DNA of 64,000 nt from Arcuatula senhousia (GCA_963971305.1 OZ020304.1:78678355-78742354); one strand, 5' to 3'; positions 14,201-29,200 are shown, counted from the first letter of the stretch. The notes: generated by a model from the letters alone, not told the origin. Made by a program: numbers and translations.

Positions 14201-17200
14201 AATTTCATGAAATTTTGAGTTTCCGACCAATAACTTGAAATAGCATCATGGGATTCAATTGACATTTTGTACAGCTTTTGAGTACAATAAAATACAGGTC
14301 AAGTTCAATTTCCAGCATGATCCGATAAACGGTTTTCGAGATAGGCCACTTTGAAATGAAATTTTATGAACTTTTGATATTATAACGTGGCGGGGTATCA
14401 TTTAATGTCCCATTAGATGCCCTATTTTTGGCCGGATTTCACTGAGTGAAAAGTCTGGGTTATAAAATGGTGAATGTCGGGCAGGCGGGGGAAAAATTTT
14501 CGTAACAGTTTTCTCAGCAACTACTAATCACAGCCACTTGATATTTGGTATGCAGCATCAGGGTGGGGTCCCATAACCTGGGAACCAATTTCAGGTCTGT
14601 CGCTCACCTACTTCCTGTTTAACGAAATCCGGCCATATTTGACTTTGACAGATTTTTATGAGCTGTATTGCTAAGACAGATTTATTCTCCTTTCTGTTGA
14701 TTTGACTAAAAAAGTTAGAAAAGTGCAAGCACTCAATGTTGATTTTACTGAAAATACGAAAAATAATGACAATTTTACTGACATGCATAAAATGAAGTAA
14801 ATGGGTCGGATTTCATATTCCTATACCTCCCTTTTGAAAAGTGGAGAAGGGTTTATTTTGTGCACTGTTGTGGCAGGAAATGTTGATGTGATATAAATTG
14901 ATTCTTACAGGATGCTATTGCTGCCGAATCATATTGGCAGGAGCCGAGATCTATTTCCTGTGGTGACATCGAGGAAGGGTTTGAAAAATCTGATCATATT
15001 ATTGAAGGTGAAGTTCACATCGCAGGTCAGGACCACTTTTATCTAGAGACACATGCAGCCCTGGCTGTTCCTAAAAATGAAGATGATGAAATGGAACTGT
15101 TTGTGTCCACACAAAACCCATCTGAAACCCAGGTAAAAACTTTGATTGATAGAGATACTAGAAAATATGGAGAATTTTTACCCCTTCCTGCAATGTGGAG
15201 CAGGGATAAAGAAATGCTGGATGTCTGTCCATGCAAATGTGGGTGTGTGCGTTGGTCACTTTTTTCGTAATAGTTTCCTTGGTTACTATTAGTCGTAGGC
15301 ATTCAGGTAGGATCTCATATGATGGAATGTGTTTTCAGGTCTATCCCTTATCTACTTCCTGTTTTAATGAACCAACTACTGTGGATTCATTTATTTTCAT
15401 GGGTATCAATATTCGTGGTTTGATGAAAAGAATCAGTTTGTGGAATCTTAAATTTGTGGTTCTGAAGTCTGCAGCACACAGACAAATGTTAAATTTCCTT
15501 TTCATGGTATCAAATTTTGATAGTCAAGGCCAACCCCTAAAATCGAAACCCCACGAATGAAACCACAGTAAATTTGTTTGCCACTCAGAGGGTGACCCCT
15601 GATTTTTGTAATATTGAAATCTCTCTGTATGGATTCCTAAGGGCAGTTGAATAAAAATTTCAAATAACCATGATTACAAAGCTCAATTGTAATGAAAAGT
15701 AAAATATTTGATTTAAAAAAAGGGGGGGTGATTAGCAAGGCATAAAATGCTATGAGTTTGGTTGTGATTTATATAGGTTTTTATTAGTCACTTTGACACT
15801 ACTATTCGCCGTCTTGTGTTGTCCAGAGTCCTGAGTACTGTGGTGTCACAAAAATTTCCATCACTGTTTTCCAGGCAACTACATGACACAACCTCTTGAT
15901 ATTTGGCCTGTAGATTCCTCCTATAGTACTATATGGTGTTAGCCAGTCTTATAGCTGTTATTCATCTTCTTCCTGTTTACCGAATATATTAAGACGTAGG
16001 GGACATACGTCTTCCATGGAAGACTGCCATTCTTGTGTTATTATGCAGATTGTAATAGCCTTTAATAATAGGTCGTGATGAGGGAGTTGGTTCTGTGAAT
16101 TAGATTTGTGTGTCTAAATTAAAGTTCTGTGAAGTATATTTGTGTTGTTTATCTAAAATAGAGTTCTGTTTTTATTGTAGCTTGTGACAGCAGAGACATT
16201 AGGTGTTAAAGCAAATAAGATTCTTGTTAGAGTGAAGCGGCTTGGAGGTGGCTTTGGTGGCAAAGAAACTAGATCTATCATGTTGTCCACACCAGTGGCA
16301 CTGGCTGCCCACAAGTAAGTGTATTATATAACCTGTGTCTTCTATAACTTCAATAAGAGTTGTGCCCAGTATCAGTATTTTACTGAAAATTCTCCTGCTT
16401 AAAGAAACACACAAAGAACAACAACAAAAAACCACCCCAACAACAAACAAATATACAAAAAAGAAAACAAATCAAGATCTGACACACTTAAGATCAGAAA
16501 TATAAATTGCTCTGAACTGAAGAATGATCTTTATTCAACATTTTGATATAAGAATTATCTCTACAACTTTATTATACTTTAATTTAAGGTTAAAGAAGCC
16601 AGTACGGTGTATGTTGGAGAGAGATGAGGACATGTTAATAACAGGAGGCAGACATCCCTTCCTTGGTAGATATAAGGTAGGGACAATTCAAATTGTTAAA
16701 ATTAAAACTATAAAAATCAGAAAGTTTAACAGTTTACAATGTTTCTGTATTACGTTGAAAGTATTATTATTCATGGGACACCAATTTTTGTGGTTTTCGT
16801 GGGTAAGGAAAACCACGAAATTAAGTTCCCAACAAACAGAGAATTTTGCATTGCTTTCAATAGAGATTTTTTTAAAACCACAAATTCAAGAATCCACGAA
16901 TATGCAGTTGACTCCCAATCCACGAAAATTGATACCCACGAATTTAAGTACCTTCACAGTAATATGTAACCAGTAAAACTGAGAGATTCTTAACCAGACC
17001 TGTTTTTTTTTCAATTGGACATTATCTGATCCCGCCACTGTCACCAATGAAAACTTGTTATGATGAATATTCAGCTTACAGTACATGCTGTTATATGTAT
17101 CAATCTTTTTTACAGATAGGATTTACTGCTGAAGGAAAGATTATAGCAGCTGATGTTCAGTTGTACAGTAATGCTGGATGTACACTTGATTTATCTGGAG

Positions 17201-20200
17201 CCGTGAGTATTTAAATTTACCTGTTTGTTAATTTTAAAAAAATAATAAAACCATATTTTTTTAAGGGAGAAAAATTTCTGAAGTCTGATACAAATGCATA
17301 AAAATGTCTATTTTGAGTCCTTATTATTCAGATATTTTGAAATATTAACATTAGATGACATGCACTTGATTGTTGACCTTAATGTATATGCATACATGTA
17401 TTTACAATTTAAGATTGGTGACATTGCATTACTACGTTTTGGTAATGGTTATAAGATAGAAAATGTCCATGTTAAATGTTGGGTTTGTAAGACCAATATA
17501 CCATCCAATTCATCATTTCGTGGTTTTGGAGGACCACAAACTATGTTTATCACCGAAACATTTGTTGACGGGGTTTCAACGTATCTAAACATGCCTCCTG
17601 AACAGGTAACCTTGACCTTTTATCCCCTCGCTCTTCATGTACACAGAACATTATTTAAATGGTGTATGATGATTATTCTTTCATTCCTCAGTGCTAGTAT
17701 TCTATAGTCGATATGCGTTCCTTTATTGCTTTAAAAGCTGGTGTAAATGTATAAATACAAAGCAAACTGTCTGTGGACTATGATCAGCATGTCAGTTTTT
17801 AGCAAGTCCATGAATCCACCAATTTGTGTAAAATAACCTGTAAAATCTTTTCTTAGCAGTAAAGTTTGAGATCAAACTTTTTGCAATTTTTTTTAGATTT
17901 TTGAAAAGAATATGGCCTGAGAACTGTTTATCCAAAGAATCTCCAATACATTGGCTGACAGTCATCTAAGTATTTATTCATTTACTTATAGCAGCACCTA
18001 AGATAAGGTGTATTCCACTTACAGATATATTGCTTATTTATTACCCCTCACTTATTCTTTCTGCACAAAGGTACTAGACAGAGCTTTATTCCACATAGAC
18101 AATGCCTATAACATCCCTAACGTGAAAGTGACGGGCTGGGCCTGTAAGACAAACATCTCCTCCAACACAGCCTTCCGAGGGTTTGGAGGACCTCAGGGAA
18201 TGTTTGTCTGCGAGACCTTTGTTGATGAGGTAGCTTCCTTCCTAGCAGTCTGTCCGACCCAGGTAAGTAATGCTATTGTGCTAGGCTAAGTGTGTTTTAG
18301 TATAGTGAAGTAGCTAAGGCTAGAAAATTCTGAAATGAGAAATTAAACTTCTTGAGACACTTGTTCGATCTAATTTAGTAGAAAATAAAGAAAACAATTT
18401 CATTATACAAAGGTTCAGTTTGAACTCTGCAGACAAAACACAATTTGATATATATACATGTATATATCATTTCATAATTTATAAGCATTTTGTTATGAAC
18501 AAATTTCAAAATGTTGCAATTAAATAAAATTTGACATTTAATGTTTTATGTGGAGCTGATCAATAACTGATAATATGAAAGGTAAATTTTGCATTTTGAT
18601 ACAGTTTTGTACATGTATGAATAACCTATAGAAACAGGTGTGTTACATACTATTATAGGTACAGGTTAGTATTGAAATACATGTTATGCAGATAGCTAAA
18701 CCAGCAGGTTATCCTTCTCAAAACAGTTCTACATTTGTCATGTTATTGCAGAATGCAAAATCAATTTCATTACATTTTACTCCTTTCTATTTGTTTATTT
18801 TAAATTACTTCCTAAACCAATAAAATATGTTAATATAAGATCATCTGTGTCATTGAAACACACCAAGAACTTTAAAATAGGATCAAGCTAGTACCTGAAG
18901 TTTTCATGCCAACTTTATTAATGAGTAAAATGAATTCAATTGGAGACTTGTTAAACTATAACAATATTTTGATATTTTATCTTAGGTTCGTAAACTGAAC
19001 TTGTACAACATTGGTGACTTCACTCATTTTAATCAAGAATTACAACATTGTAACATCAGAAGATGCTGGGATGAATGTTACAGAAAATGTAACTTTGTTG
19101 ACAGAAAGAGACAAGTAGAAATCTTTAACAGGTAAAGGAATAAAACAGAATACAACAAGGTTATATTTGCCACTACAGAAGAGAATTAGTTTAAATCTTT
19201 GATAACTGGAATACTGATAAAGTTGGCAAGGGCTATGTTGCCTAAAAAAGAATATTTCAATTATATTTTGGGTTCCTGCAGGGTCAAAAATGATCTGGGA
19301 CCTAAAAGCTTTTTTTTGTGGGATTTTCAACCTCCACATGGTTAAATAACCTTCCTATAGAATAAACTAAAAAAAACTTTGATCTCATTAAAATGCACTT
19401 TGAAATAAACCTCAAAATGGTTTTAAAGTGACCTGGTGTCTTGTCAGAAGGGGGCATTCCAGATTTGACAGATTTTCATAAAATTATGATATGCAAATTC
19501 TCAAATAGTATTCGGTCCCTATTTAATATTTCAGATCTGCTTTTATAGTTCTAGAGTTTAAGGATCCACAAAAGATTGTTTACAGATAAAAAAAATATTG
19601 GGCTTTTCCATACTTGATGCTGGTCCTTGAATATATTACATACATGTAGATAGAGAAAAGCAAGTCAAAATCTTGACAAATTATGTTATTGGAAAACACC
19701 AAAATCTGACTTAAACTTAATAAAAAAAAACAAGAAATTGCTAGTTTCTTTTGGATGTTGAGCAGTTAAAGATAAATATCACATTTTATTTCAGTCAAAA
19801 CAGATGGAAGAAGCGAGGTATTTGCATGATTCCCACAAAGTTTGGTATTGCTTATACAGCTACATTCCTTAATCAGGTATGTTAATCCTATAATTGACAG
19901 AAAAAAAAATCTTGTTTGCTTATAATTTTAAAGGAATGTTCAGCAGATTTAATTGTTAATATTGGGAATGCTTAAGGAAAAGTTTGTATGTATCTAAATG
20001 ATTAAAAACATCATTAAAGCGTAATTTGTCATTGTGTTATTTGTTGGAAGATACATGTAATGAAAATGTATCTATTAATGTCTTTTTACAGATTGTCTCT
20101 TAAACCATTGAAACTGTGTCTACTTTATCTTAAGAGTGTGTTTTATGATACAATCCAATTAAGAAGCTCTGGGAATGGGTGATCAAGCTCATCACTAACT

Positions 20201-23200
20201 TTTGTTTCAGCAACTGCAAAGCAACATTTTTTTCCTAAATTTACTTAAATAAGTCACAAGTCACACGCTCAAACAAGATTTTCATTGATGTTGATGGAAT
20301 TTTATTTGCCATTTTGATATGTATACTATCTTTTACAGGCAGGGGCATTAGTAATGGTCTACAAAGATGGGTCTGTTCTTATCACTCATGGTGGAGTAGA
20401 AATGGGCCAAGGTCTTCATACAAAGATGATACAGGTATGAGAAAGGGGATATTGGATTGGGCTAGTAACAGTGATTTTTCTAGCGCTGGTCACTTTCTTC
20501 ATTGGCGAAAAGATATTCTGCTTGACGAAAAATTTTTAAACCATTTTCGCCACTTCAATTTTCAAAAGTGTAGAACATTTTGTCATTTCTTTATGACAAT
20601 CAGTTAAAATTTTCGTCATTTAATTCCCTCTTTTCAGTTTACATAGGTTATCTCCAATAAGCAGGAGTTATCTAACTTTGCAGGAGGTGTAATTTCTTAA
20701 CCCCTCTGTTCTTTTCATGGAAAATGAAAGAAAAATCTAGAGAGATCTGAAAGAAATTTGGGATTTCCCTAAATTTCACAAGAACTTTACTGTATAAAAT
20801 CTTTAAAGTTTACAATTTTATTGCAGATTATTTAATAAGTATTTTTGTAAAAGGAATTGTTTTAAAAAGTTACATAACTATCTCTAAATGTGGGGAAATC
20901 CCTTTTCTTTCTGAACCCCTCAAATTTATCAAAGGATTTCAACAATAAATCCAGAGAAAAAAAATTTCATACCCGCTGTAAAGTTAGATAACTCATGCAT
21001 ATGGGAGATAACCTATGTTTACTGAAAAGAGGGAATTGACAACATAGATCAATCTGAAGCCCTATTGATTTATAACCCCAAGCTGAGCTTACACCAATTA
21101 TGTTTTGACAGTAATTAATGGTTAATTGTTTATATGGTCATGATGGACAGGTGCTTGACCATCGCTGATTGATTTTGAAATCAATCATGTATGAAATATT
21201 ACTGACCAATCAAAAATGAGTTTATTTTAGTGTGAGCTGATTTAAATATTGATTTGTTTGTCAACCCACGTGCTCTGCCAGACCATGTAAGCCAAAATGA
21301 CAAATACTATGTAAATATCAGAACAACTGAAAGTAAATATAAATAAAAGGATTTACCTTCATGAAATTATTTTATTAAAAACATTCCTGTAATCCAAACA
21401 CACCCCTTTTCATGAATTAAAATGAGATCAATAAAAGAACTTTTCACGTTTACATCTCCATCGGGCCCCTTGAAACATTAACTAAAAATTCTAAATAGAA
21501 AGCAATGACTGGAGCTTGTTGGTCTAAGACTTAAATCAATTTTAATTGTCATTTTTTTAAATTAAAATTTTTTATATCAGTAAGAATTGTAGACACAAAA
21601 CTTATAAGTAAAGCCCCTTATGACATGTAAGATGTTCTGTTCTGTTGTCTGTAAATTTCTCCTTTTAGGGACCACCAGACTTTTATAATTAGTAAAACAT
21701 AAACAGAACTGCTTCTTCAAATGAAGATTTTTAGCTTCCATCATGTCCATGAGAATGTAAAACTTGATGAGTAATACTTATTTTACCTTACTTAGTTTGT
21801 AAAAAGGGGGGTTGTTCTCATTTGTTTTTTGCCTAAAATAATATTAAAGTCAAAGAATTTGCAGTACATTAATGAAAAAAAAAACATTCTGAGAGTGATC
21901 TATTTTTCTATAAGATATGATTAAGAGTGGAAAAATAAATTCAACAAATGTTTGAATATATTTTATTGAACATGATAACTGTCAATAACTGTGGTAATCT
22001 GTGTCCTGTTCATGGTACTGAAAATATAATATGCATAGCTATAGCCAGCATATATTGGAATTGGTGTATCAGTATTTTTGCTTCAACCAGACTGCCAAAA
22101 GCAAACATGGTTATGGATTAAGAGGTCGAACATTTTGGTCGACCGCTAAAGTGACTAAAGTCCTCAAAATCCTGGAAAAAACCCTGTAGTAAAGGAGGGG
22201 CTTTATTGGTGGTGTATCACTACTCATGTTGAAGTTGAAATAGGACAAGGTCCTCACATAAAGATGATACAGGTATGGGGCATTGATTGTTAAGTTTTGG
22301 GAGGGGAAGGGGTGGGCATTTGATGAAAATGGAATAGGAAGGGCATTGATGTGGTCTTAAAAGATAAATGATGGTGGAGTATAAATTTGTGAAGTTCTTA
22401 ATTCCAAGATAATAAAGGTCCTGTATTAGATTGGAACAGTGGGTGATGTAAGAGAATATAGACAAAACATTTAGACAAATTAATTCATTTTACAAGTATG
22501 TAAATTTAGTGAAGAAGTATATAGATTCTTTTTAAAACTTAAAATACCCTTACCAACTTATACCCTTACCAAGTTATAATACCTTTACCAACTTATACCA
22601 ATAGTTTTGAAAGAATTGCTTTTACATGTCTGTTATATGTTGAATAGGTTGCTAGTCGTGCTCTACAGATTCCCACATCAAAAATCCATGTCAGTGAAAC
22701 CAGTACAAATACTGTACCCAATACCTCAGCTACTGCAGCCAGTGCCAGCTCAGATCTGAATGGAATGGCCGTTCAGGTTAGTGTTGAATTTAGATAACCT
22801 TCCCTTATTACATAGATAGCAGTGAAATATCGAGATTTCCGAGTGAACAGAAATCGTTTATCTCACTGAGTGAAATAACTAAAACGCGGGAACATTTAAT
22901 TAACTGTTATTCGGCGTTACCTATAACGTCGTCTGTGACGTCGAAAACCATTGAGCCTGCATGAAAATAGTCCAACCGAAAATGTTCGTAATTCAAGCAT
23001 TAATAAAGCCTTAATTGAACATTTATATATGTAATAAATAGTATAACAAACTCAAGATTCCGAATATGGGAAATATTCAACTTGTGACCGAACAACCTGG
23101 CGCACTCGTGAATTATTGGGTTGTTCGGTCACTCGTTGAATATTTCCTCATATTCGGAATCATTCGTTAGTTATACTATAATTATTTACCCAATACCTCA

Positions 23201-26200
23201 GCTACTGCAGCCAGTGCCAGCTCAGATCTGAATGGAATGGCCGTTCAGGTTAGTGTGTTATTTGATTGTCTGTTCAGTTGAAGAAGTTTTACAATAGTCT
23301 CTACGGTTTTTAGTTGCTATAGGACGCCATCTACCTTGGTCTCTTGTGTATTAAAATTGAGAATCTCTAGAAAGACAAAAGATTGTAAGAAATGCATTTA
23401 TTATGCATTTTGCTTTGATAAAATTATGATTTCTAAGTTTATGTTGGAAAAAATATCATGTTAAACAATAAACCAATTTAATATTTTTGTGATCAATCAG
23501 CAGAATTAGTAACATAATTTATAGATTTATGATGTCGATCATCAAGACAACACTATCATATGTTCCTACATCTATACACAAAACATGTCAAGGCATTAAT
23601 AAGAAATAAATAGGTAATGTAACTAATGAGCATTTAGCTCACAGATGTGCTTATTTGATTCAAATATATTATGTTCAATTATTTCTGTCTTTGTAGATGG
23701 CCTGTTTGGAAATCGTTGAAAGATTAGAGCCTTACAAGTCCGGAAATCCCAATGGTGAATGGGAGGACTGGGTATGTTATATGGGGATACATTTACTATT
23801 GTGGGGATCAATTTTTTAGGTTTCTCCAAAAGAAGGCATTTTGTTTGATTTTTAATTTCAAGCCTTTCATATGTTTCCACAAGGAATCAATACAAAATTA
23901 GCTCTTAGTTGATACCTTGATTTTGTAGTTGACTTGCAACCACAAAAACACAAATAATAGTGAGCCGGTGAGTGAGTTAATGATTTGGTGTTTAATGCCA
24001 TAAAAACACTTTATAGGTAATGTAAGGGGGAAATGAAACCTAGCATGAATTATAATGTTATAACAGAGTTCAAGACATTACCCAGTATTATTTACAGTAA
24101 TCCTTGATTAAGGGTCTGTTCTATTTTAAGGTATTGGTACAAAGAGGAGAAACAACTTCTCTTGTGAATAAAACCAATTGTATTCAACATTATTGGTTGT
24201 TTATCTTTCATTTATCTTTTAGGTTGATTCAGCATATTATGATAGAGTGAATCTCTCTTGCTCAGGATTTTACAAGTAAGTCCACCATTACCAAAGAAAA
24301 AGATCAGACAATTAAATTCACACCCAATGAAACAGTCAGACATTTGTGGGAAAATTATGATTAAGTATATGCCTTAAACATCAAATCTAATATGAAGCTT
24401 CTCAGATTTTATTGTCTCGCCTGCCAAGCAGAGCGGGACATAGGTGTTACTTTACTGACAGCATCACCATCTTTTGACCTTGACCTTGATTTTCCGGTTG
24501 AGTGACTGTGACAATTTTCAAAACATATATTAGCAATGGAAAAGTTTTGTGAGCACCTCCATATCTCAAGAACTATAAGTCCTAGGGTGATGAAACTTGG
24601 TATGCATATGCCCCAGTAGTAGCGTAGCACAGTTACATCCCCATCTTTTGACCTTGACCTTGATTGACTGACAATTTTCAATACATATACATGTAATAGC
24701 AATGTTAAGGTTTTGCAAACACCTCCATATCTCAAGTATTATTGGTCCTAGGTTGATGAAATTTGGTATGCATATGCCCTAGAAATAGATTAGCACAGTT
24801 GCATCCCCATCTTTGACCTTGACCTTGATTTTCTGGTGGGGTGAATTTGATATTTCTATTGCATATATAAGCAATGTTTAAGTTCTTTAAACATCTTTTT
24901 ATAGCAGAAACTGAAAATCCATGTAACTTCCAAATATAGTGGAAGTAAGAAAGAATAATTGTTTCTGATGGTGCCAGCAGGCGAGGCATACTTTAGTGTT
25001 AACTCTTGAACATTGCTTCATTTATTTCTCAATTAATACCACAGTTGTAAGTCTATAATGGGGTAGAGTTTTTTCAAATTTTAATTATTCATGATCATGG
25101 TTTTTCACTGTTGTGACATAAAAAAAACAACAAGAGTGTATGTGTGTTTTGCTTTTGAGTTTAAGTACATTGTTCATGAGAAAGACATTAGCTTAGTGTT
25201 TGTACAAAGTGTATTTCAATTAAGTTTTTTTATTGTATTAATCATTTAACCGGGGTGGCTTTTTCATTACAAAAAAACAGACGTCGAGCCCTTTAACTTT
25301 GATCTTTCCTTTACAGAACGCCAGATATAGAGCCATTTAACTTTGACCTTTTCATTACAGAACACCAGACGTAGAGCCATTTATCTTTCACCTTTCATTT
25401 CAGAACACCAGACGTAGAGCCATTTAACTTTGACCTTTTCATTACAGAACACCTGACATAGAGCCATTTAACTTTGAAACACAGACAGGAAGACCTTTTA
25501 ATTACTTTACTTACGGAGCAAGTTGTTCTGAAGTGGAGATAGATTGTCTGACAGGAGATCATACGGTAACTTTAGGAAGATTTAAGCTTACACATTATCT
25601 GGTATATATGGTTGATACTTAGGCCATCCTTAAAAAAATATTTGTTTGCTGTTTACCTATTCACATTTTTCAATGTAGGTAGGTAGGTTTTTCTGAAAAA
25701 AACAAAAAAGTGCCTTATTTTTAAAGAAAGTATGCTAAAAATAGAATGAAAAAAAATTATTCCCAGAAAGGGTGATAAAATTTTTTGAGTCGGTAGGTTT
25801 CACAGCGAGTCAGTCGAAAACAGCAAACCAACAATTTTTTAAGGACGGCCTTAAGAGTAATGAATGATTCTGAAATTATGAGGCTCATACTTTTGTCAAT
25901 ATATTGATATGATTGTAGGGACACTTTGCCTTCAATGTTAAATTGAAAATTTTTGACTTATTCTACTGTACTGACAGCTCACCCTATTTTCTAAGTGACA
26001 AGACCACTTGGTCATTCAAATCTATCAATTGGTTTTAAAAAACTGGCTACTAGTCTAACCTGATTTCTTTTTCACCTTGATGGTTAATCCATTGGATATT
26101 AATACAGGTTAAACCTATTGTGGTATTTAAATACAGTTAGTTGTACTTTTTACACTTTATCTATTTCAGCTTGGTAGACAGGTCTACCAATGTATACTTC

Positions 26201-29200
26201 TGTATTACTACTAATAAGATAAATAAAAATAATAAATAAATAAATAGTTTATTAGAGTGTCACATATTTGATCAAACATATTTATACAATTACAATAACA
26301 TCATAATTAAAAAGATCAAATATCTAGCCTTGAGAAGACTTATGAGACACTTATGTACATACTTCACTAAAAACTTTTAAAATACAATGTATATACATAA
26401 CTTCACTGTAAAAATAACTATTACTTAAAAATTATAATTGTCTATTAAAACCTATAGTGTTCGCAATATTTAAAATAAAAATTTAAATATGCAATTCATG
26501 TACAAAATTTTTAATTTCAAAACTACGACAGCCCCTAAAACAAATCGGAATATTAAAAGTAATAATAAAACTTTAATATGAAAAGTTGAATTAAACACTT
26601 AAAAAACATATAACTTAAAGATATTTAAAAAATAAATAAATAAATATAAAAAAAAAATAAAATACACCGTAAAATAAAAACTTCTAAAAAGCGTTTTGAC
26701 CAACACGTCATACAATTAATAACTTCAAATATTATTTTTATATTTTAACGGCATGAAATGTAACTTTGTCTTAATTTACTTAAATAAACAATTTTCGCCT
26801 CTGAAATGAGTTAAAAATAACATATGAAAGTGAAGCTTGAATTTCATCACATGACATTATATGAGAAAATTTACTATCCATATCAAGCGTATCAAAGTCA
26901 ATGATTGAGTGTCTTGCTTTTGTGAACAGTTCGTATCTAAAATCATCGTATAAGGGGCACATCATCAAAAAATGTTTTTCGGTTTCTACATTATTGGTGT
27001 CACAGAACCGACAGAGTCTCTGTTCAACTGGTGTACGCGGCCGGGCATATCGTCCTGTTTCAATCGCCAACGGCAGAGATCCGCTACGGAACAGGGCAAC
27101 AGTTCGACGCACATTCCTTGGAATTTGAAGTTTGAGGTACTGTTCAGTTTTTATCCCCGTTTTATATGTTCGATAAGTTCGTAGTTTATTACCATTTGGA
27201 TTGTTGTTGTCATCGTGCATTTCTCTAATAAAATCATTGTTATCAATAACGTCTAAACGTTCTTTAATTTGTCGCATCACAGTCTTGGTTGAAACAGATG
27301 TATCGTTCACTATATCGTAGGCATTAATTGTCTGCACAAAACTAGTAACTGTTGCGTACCAGCCCTTCCGACCGTTTTTAGTCCACTCAGTTACCTTCCG
27401 GGTTAAGCGTTCATCGTCCGATCGGATGCAAGAAAGGCGTTGTTTTGTGAAGCATGAAGTCCAACCCATATCTCCCCGAACTGCAGTATTTGAAGTATAT
27501 CTACCGACTGACATGAAAAGTTTAGCTGCTTTGTTCTGGACTGAATTTACTATGGAATGTACTTTCGTTCCCCATATTCCGGAACCGTAAAACAACACTG
27601 GTTCCACCATAGATGAGTACAGTTTAGTGTAAACGGCATGCGTCATTCCTCCAGCACTAAGGAATTTTCCGTACAACGCACCGAGTGCCCTGCTAGCGGA
27701 TTTCGATAACTCGCGTATTGCTTTGGTGTACGTTAGGTTCTCATCAAGCCACAGTCCTAAATATTTGTATGATGGAGCATAATTGATAGGTTGTCTAGAA
27801 CAAACAAAATGAAAGTTACTACAGGCAACGGATGGGTTACGGAAGTGTACCACGTTACTTTTCGAAGGATTCACGTTCAGCTTCCACTGACTACACCATT
27901 CAGATACGACATCTAGCATACGTTGAAGGCTCGGTTCATCGGGTGCAACCAACGCAATATCATCGGCGTATAGAAGTATGCTCAATAAACTGTCGCCAAT
28001 TCGGACACCGCATTGTAGATCATTAATTCGTTCTGCTAACTCATTAATGTAAATTGCAAATAATGCGGGGGATAATAGGCATCCTTGTTTTACGCCACAG
28101 TCCACGTCAAACCAAGGTGTGTAAGCATCATTTACACGTACGGTACATCTAACGTTCTCATAAAGTGATTGAATCGCCGAGAGAAATTTTCCGGTAATTC
28201 CGGCACGTTTAAGTTTATACCAGAGCAAATTACGTGGAACAGAGTCAAACGCTTTTCGCATGTCTATGAAACTTACAAACGTCGACTGTTTGGAAATTTT
28301 TCGGTTAGAAATCACTGATGTTAAACTGTAGATGTGCTCTTCACAGCTACGTTTAGGCCGGAAGCCATTCTGCTCCTCACACAAAATGTCATTGTCTTCT
28401 AGTTGTTGGCATAGTCGGAAGTTTAAGACACTACAGTAGATTTTACTGGGAACCGATGTCAACGTTATTCCTCTATAATTAGTTGGTAAACGTTTATCGT
28501 CTGATCCTGGTTTAAGAATCGGGTTCACAATACCGGAAGTCCATTGATCAGGCACTTTTCCGAGCTCGAAACATCCCTTACAAATAGCATACACAGGTCT
28601 ATTGCGTTTTCGTTCTTCAGCACTTCTGCTGGGATTTCATCGTGTCCCGAGGCTTTTCGTAATTTCGCATGCTCAACAGCTCTTACGATTTCTTCTTGAC
28701 TGATGTTAGCATTGAGTTCGTTCAGCTCGTCGTTGCCTTCGTTGTTATCCGGATAGTTGGCTTTATCGATGTCCGTATGTCTCGTAAAAAGAGTTTCGAA
28801 GTCTGATTTCCACGTGTTCAGAACTGAGACTCTATCCGTACTAATACTACCGTATTTGTTCCTTTCGGTCATTTGCTATTCCAAGCTTTCCAATACTTCG
28901 CCAAAAATCCCGTTTACAATTGGAGTCTAGTTGATCTTGTAGTTGTTTTTGTCTCTGGTCGTTATATTTTCTTTTGAATTTACGATTTAGTCTATCAAAC
29001 GTTTTCCTTTCTGAGCAATAGATTTCCTTTAACCGTCGTTTGCGAATCGGAGGGCCCTTAAAATTAAGCCATTGTTTCTCATATTCACATGTTACGTTCC
29101 ATTGGTTTTGAAGGGTTTCGTTCCAGTACGGTTTATAAAAGGACTTCGCTTTTTTTGTTCGTTGTCTTACAATAGGCAATTTATTGCGCATTTCAAGATG

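Noticed and set aside
13834..14265. 143-codon minus-strand open frame
   Set aside because: It reads the tandem core of the ACCCGCCAC element and has no protein homology that I recognise.
16524..16969. Open frames of 150 and 76 codons
   Set aside because: The first overlaps the exon 16589-16676 but runs into a foldback MITE; the second is MITE only.
17116..18262. Idea that exon A (17414) is a pseudoexon
   Set aside because: Intact 64-codon frame, equal length, matching phases, FRGFGGPQ kept and usable splice sites argue for function, though expression is untested.
20314..20607. 97-codon open frame over the XDH exon at 20339
   Set aside because: Wrong frame for XDH; a shadow of the real exon and the intron after it.
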